From contig OX463778.1 in the NCBI GenBank assembly GCA_949825025.1, forward strand, positions 7,517,142 to 7,581,141: 64,000 nucleotides of DNA, written 5' to 3'. The notes beneath the pieces are model-generated. The model did no database searches, was not told the DNA's origin, and saw nothing but the letters and a program-made list of their open reading frames with translations. Each line of letters starts with the position of its first letter. Position 1 is the first letter of the stretch. Of the stretch, positions 56,247 to 64,000 are shown in pieces. The translations under genes were made by a program, and so were the position numbers. Source of the stretch: Siphlonurus alternatus (lineage: Eukaryota; Arthropoda; Insecta; Ephemeroptera; Siphlonuridae).

Positions 56247-57461
56247 ATGAACTATACTAAAGTTCATATGTAACTTGGTTTTCGTCGGAAACGCTCGGGT
56301 GTCCTTCGGTTTGGCTCGGCCAATGAAATTCTTCGTTTCAAACAACACACCAATGACAGAAGACGTTACAAACACGATGAAAACCAAGTTAAATGTGAAC
56401 CAAAGTATAGAGTACATGGAGATCATCCATGGCATTTTGTTGCATATTATGTGGATAGAGGACCTCGAGTTATGTAAAACCAATTTTTTTCATATTTTTT
56501 TGAATCATCTATCACCCTTTCACCCTCAAAATCGAGGGGAAAGACGCTGTGACGTCATAGTAACTGTACGTCTTTCCCTATGCTTGCGTGTTAAATATTG
56601 TCATGACTGTGACGTCACAGCGTTTTGCAGCATGATTTTGAAAGCGTTAGAAGGTTCAAAAGTTATTTTAAAAAAATTAAGAGTTTATGATTACAAAATA
56701 AATAAATTAATTGTCAATACAAAATTTACTCGAGGTCCTCTTTCCAAATAATGCAAAAAAAAAAAAAAAAAATCAGAAGGTTGGCTCAACGAAAAAATCA
56801 CTTTTTTATGGTTTGATTTTAATTAAAAAAACTCTGGTATATTGTTTAAAATAACATAAAAAAGAAAAAAATATATTTTATTTATTTCTATATTTTTTGC
56901 AAATGTGGATAAGGGACATGATGTTGTGTATTTAAGTCTAAAAACACCAAAATTTTGTTGAAATGGATTAAAATAATCAAAAATAAATTAAGAATGGAGT
57001 TAATTCTGTATTGTTACATTTTTTAACATCATAACTTTTTTAGTCTTTTTTCAATTCTGGGGGTTGACTTAAAAAAAAAAGTAAATTGACAGTTAATGCA
57101 TAGCTTAGGGAATTTAAAAACAACTAATACAAAATAAAAATATCAGAGATTTCAACTCCTGAAAGAAATTTACAGCTTCAAAATTAAAAACGTTAATTAA
57201 TCATTGCAGACTGCTCTTTCATCAACAGACTGAATTGTTATAAGAAAGACAAAAATTAATTTGATAATCATTGTTAATTAATTTTTCAAATGTTTTATTA
57301 GAATTTTTATTTCAACTCTCATCCTCAAAAGTGTTTTGTGTTTATTTACTGACTGTACTATTAAAGGTAAAATATCTTATTTAAAAAATACATTGCTTTA
57401 TTGAAACCAATTATAGTACCAAAACCAAAGTTGCTATATTTAGAAACCTAGCTTTGTTTGA

Positions 57462-58122
57462 AAACCTCTCAACATTTGATAAGGAACCGTGGAAAACCTC
57501 AGTCAGAACGGACACCGGCCTCTACTTTTTATCAATGGACCAAATCGAAATTATGTCCAAAGCCTGGGGAACCACACACACACAAGTGCATTGCTGCAAT
57601 GGATGGAAAACGAGATGAGGGAGAGAGCAGTGTAATTTTTACTTGGAGCGATCACCCGTCCAAGTATTAAGGTACAGATAACGCCGAACAGCTGTTCGAC
57701 GTAATCCCCTTTGATTAACATGTAAACCTTAGCAAATTCACGAAAATTCTTAAATTTTTTTGAGAGGCAGATATTAGTGCCTAAAAGCCAATAGAAAAAA
57801 TTTCAAAACAATTTAACGAGCCGATTTTTTTTTAAATTTTCAGCATAGGGCTTTAATTTCCATGGAGAGACAAATTAAAAACTTAATTTTAAAAAATCAG
57901 CTCGATAAATTGTTTTGAAACTTTTTCTATTGCTTTTAGGCACTAATATCTGCCTCTCAAAAAAATTTCAGAATTTAATTTGTCAATTTGCTTAAGTTTA
58001 CATGTTAATCAAAGGGGATTACGTCGAACAGCTGTTCGACGTTATCTCTACCTTAACTTCGCTCGACGTAGCTTGACTTCGGTAATCTAACGAGCACAGG
58101 TCAATGCACTGTCCAACGTTCA
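57462..58122 (+). mobile_element. SINE family 1 copy split by a TTAA MITE
   Basis: The 5' part (57475-57666: GGAACCGTGGAAAACCTCAG, GGGGAACCACACACA, CACCCGTCCAAGTA) and 3' part (58057-58122: CTTGACTTCGGTAATCTAAC, GGTCAATGCACTG) are separated by the element at 57667-58056. The junction is continuous as CCAATTATTAACCACGC in the copy at 13350-13495. Confidence 0.75.
57667..58056. mobile_element. TTAA MITE (family 1) inside a SINE
   Basis: TTAAGGTACAGATAACGCCG at the left and CGACGTTATCTCTACCTTAA at the right. It carries TTTGATTAACATGTAAACCT and its inverse. It is the cleanest uninterrupted family 1 copy in the window. Confidence 0.85.
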
Positions 58123-58453
58123 AACTCAAAATATCATAATTAAAATGATGATTTTCTTAGTTACGATACATATTTCTTTTACTTAAAATTTAGTTTAAAA
58201 AAATTACAATGTACTCATCTTTAATTTTTAAAGTGGTTCTATAAATCATAAATTTAACTAGGTCAAATTTATTGTTCTACTTAAATTCCTGCTTAAAATA
58301 TAGCTGTACAATAATCTTTACACCTCCAAACTTGCTAATTAAAAATTAGTAATTCTAAGAAAGCCCTAGATAATACACGGTATCCACTTTCATTCGTTTT
58401 ACCAAAAAAGACATCGACAATTCTTCCTCATAGGTTTGTATGTCACAGATTCA

Positions 58454-58494
58454 TGACGTCATCAACTGATCAGGTTTGAGAAAATATACATAAA
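58454..58494 (+). promoter_or_regulatory. Candidate promoter elements of gene E
   Basis: A perfect CRE-like TGACGTCA at 58454-58461 and a TATA-like TATACATAAA at 58485-58494 lie 106 and 75 bp before the ATG at 58560. A transcription start near 58516 (GTTACAG) would have normal TATA spacing. This is inferred from words only. Confidence 0.3.
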
Positions 58495-58559
58495 AAAAAA
58501 TGGCAAAGCGCCAAGTTGGTTACAGAGACGACTGATTGGGAAGAAGCTTCAGTGTTAAG

Positions 58560-62566
<4,007 letters not shown>

Positions 62567-63779
62567 TTGAGCACCAATTTTAGTGATTATTTATGACCGA
62601 GGAAGTTTGGTACTGTGGTATAAAATAGCAAGTGGAGGGTAGACACAATTTAGTATATATCATATCCAAATGGGCTGCTTGTATTTAAGGGCTGTCTCAC
62701 ACAGAATCGCAAGATTATTTCGCAGCGTATGATAAAAAAATTAAGAACCTAATAAATGCGATCATGTATAAATTTAATATACGCGCGCACACAGCTTCCT
62801 TTCGTATCACGCATGGCATCGTATATAAATTTCTAATTTTAGAACCGGTTCTAAATTTTTATCATATATACAAAGTCATATCATGCAATACGAAGGCATT
62901 GTGCCACCCCCCTAATATCACATATTCTTGTAAATATTTATTGTAGAAATACTTCTAAACTTGCTTGCAATTTGCTAACATCCATATGTTTATTAATATT
63001 TTTGTAGCAATATTTCATTCTTTTTTCTGCTTTACAAAGTTTTATATTCATGTACCCCTCCAAGGCAAATCTAAGGGTAATTTTAGTATTCAAATTTTCT
63101 AGAAATTTGTCCATATAATATCAATTATTGCTAATTTAACTACAGGGCATTAAAAATGTCTTATTATTATTTATATTATAATAATATTTATGATAAATTT
63201 TAAGTTCTATGTGTAAAATACAAGTAGTATGTAAAAATAATAAAATTTGAAATGCTATGTTTGCTTGTTTTCTTTTTTGATGATACTAAACAAAACTTTT
63301 TCCCTCTTCTCGAGCTTTAATTAGCTCATTGAGGTGTAAACACAATCTTGTATCTAAAAAAAATATGTATTATGTGAATTTATAATGAATAAAAAAAAAA
63401 CTTTTATAATACCTTAATGAAAATCGGTCTCTGTGTTATAATTACACAATGAGATAATAATTTCAATAATATAATTATATATTTTATAAAGATTTTCGTA
63501 ATATTATTAGTACAGAAATTTCATATCTGATTATTGAGTCATCATGAATCGATTGCACATGCATTTACGAACAGACCCATATTATATAGTTATAAAATTA
63601 ATTTTCTAAAAATTATTTTAAATTCAAATATTTAATTATAGGGTGATCTGGGTGATTTAAAAAAAAAAAAAAAAAACTAACTCATGTGAACATGCAGTTT
63701 GAAATGAAATCAATTGATTCATTTCAAACGACTGATTTTTTTTATTCATTGTACTGTATTTAATGCCTCATGACCGGTC
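62567..63779. other. Region downstream of gene E
   Basis: AT-rich DNA without a supported gene. A dispersed repeat with CACACAGAATCG and TTTCGCAGCGTATGAT lies at 62690-62900. The first AATAAA after the stop is at 62751-62756, inside that repeat. Confidence 0.5.
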
Positions 63780-64000
63780 ATACTTGACGCAGAGGTATTC
63801 GCATCTAATTTCAAATTAGATGGTCGTGAGTTCGATCCCAGGAACCGCTAAACTTTTTACAGGTAGCGGTTGCAAGATCACACACTCGTGCATCCGGGAG
63901 GTGATTGATGGCATCCTTCATCAATTGCCGACCATCCTGACTAAGGTTAAATTTCCATGGTTTCCTCAGTCACAACCAGGCAAATTAATGCTGGGAAATA
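63780..64000 (+). mobile_element. tRNA-derived SINE (family 2), cut by the window end
   Basis: The best preserved head: GCAGAGGTATTCGCATC (A-box side), an anticodon-arm-like ATCTAATTTCAAATTAGAT, and GTGAGTTCGATCCCAGG (B-box), followed by the family body with CATCCTGACTAAGG and CAGTCACAACCAGG. It runs off the right edge. Confidence 0.72.

Larger units (their letters stand above)
56247..58450. other. Intergenic region between genes D and E
   Basis: It contains a foldback with GAGGACCTCGAG and CTCGAGGTCCTC ends (56457-56741) whose interior has two GTGACGTCA sites. AT-rich unique DNA follows to 57450, then a SINE family 1 copy (57462-57666 and 58057-58122) split by a TTAA MITE. An AATAAA at 56697 is the first after the gene D stop, and lies in the foldback. 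Confidence 0.6.

Noticed and set aside
55812..56483. 223-codon minus-strand open frame
   Set aside because: It is antisense to gene D terminal exon, whose sense frame shows the conserved cysteines.
63782..63852. Functional tRNA gene
   Set aside because: It has A- and B-box-like parts but no good acceptor stem, and is joined to a SINE body found in two other places.

Overview
The window is eukaryotic nuclear DNA, very probably from an arthropod and most likely an insect. It has small GC-richer coding exons in AT-rich DNA, GT-AG introns of 0.2 to 9 kb, and a heavy load of short foldback elements (MITEs), tRNA-derived SINEs, microsatellites and satellite-like arrays. The species cannot be named from the sequence. 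Protein family calls come from recognising motifs; no search was run.

Layout. On the minus strand, 330-9773 holds the 5' part of a Golgi type II membrane protein gene resembling GOLM1/CASC4. Its start exon (9607-9773) and a coiled-coil exon (330-552) are separated by a 9 kb intron full of repeats, and the rest lies off the left edge. To the right is a tandem cluster of five paralogues of the arthropod secreted, cysteine-rich DUF4773 family: gene A (+, 10261-17066, 185 aa), gene B (-, 19910-30070, 275 aa), gene C (+, 38411-47500, 704 aa), gene D (+, 51205-56246, 240 aa) and gene E (+, 58560-62566, 334 aa).

All five encode a signal peptide, a CxC-x4-CxCC motif, an exon of about 31 codons beginning with a cysteine segment, and a terminal exon with four conserved cysteines and a divergent tail. 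Every coding intron inside the family is phase 1, so the exons are interchangeable units. The tails are where the genes differ. A has a short tail; B has a Pro/Thr/Glu tail; C has a very long Asp/Glu tract, a Thr-rich part and an 11-copy heptad repeat; D and E share an acidic Gly/Tyr tail and are the closest pair. Gene D also has a GC-AG intron, a duplicated decayed splice acceptor and a candidate alternative terminal exon. Gene E has no intron between the signal peptide and the CxCC motif and carries a long N-glycosylation-rich segment.

Introns and intergenic spaces are mostly repeats. Several MITE families insert at TTAA. Three nested insertions can be read directly because an uninterrupted copy of the host repeat is also present: a MITE in a MITE (48431-48785), a MITE in a SINE (57667-58056) and a CRE-rich MITE in a small hairpin element (24832-25199). 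A 1.9 kb element with terminal inverted repeats (1680-3586) also has an empty-site counterpart in the window. Between genes C and D lies a 73-bp satellite made of near-palindromes.
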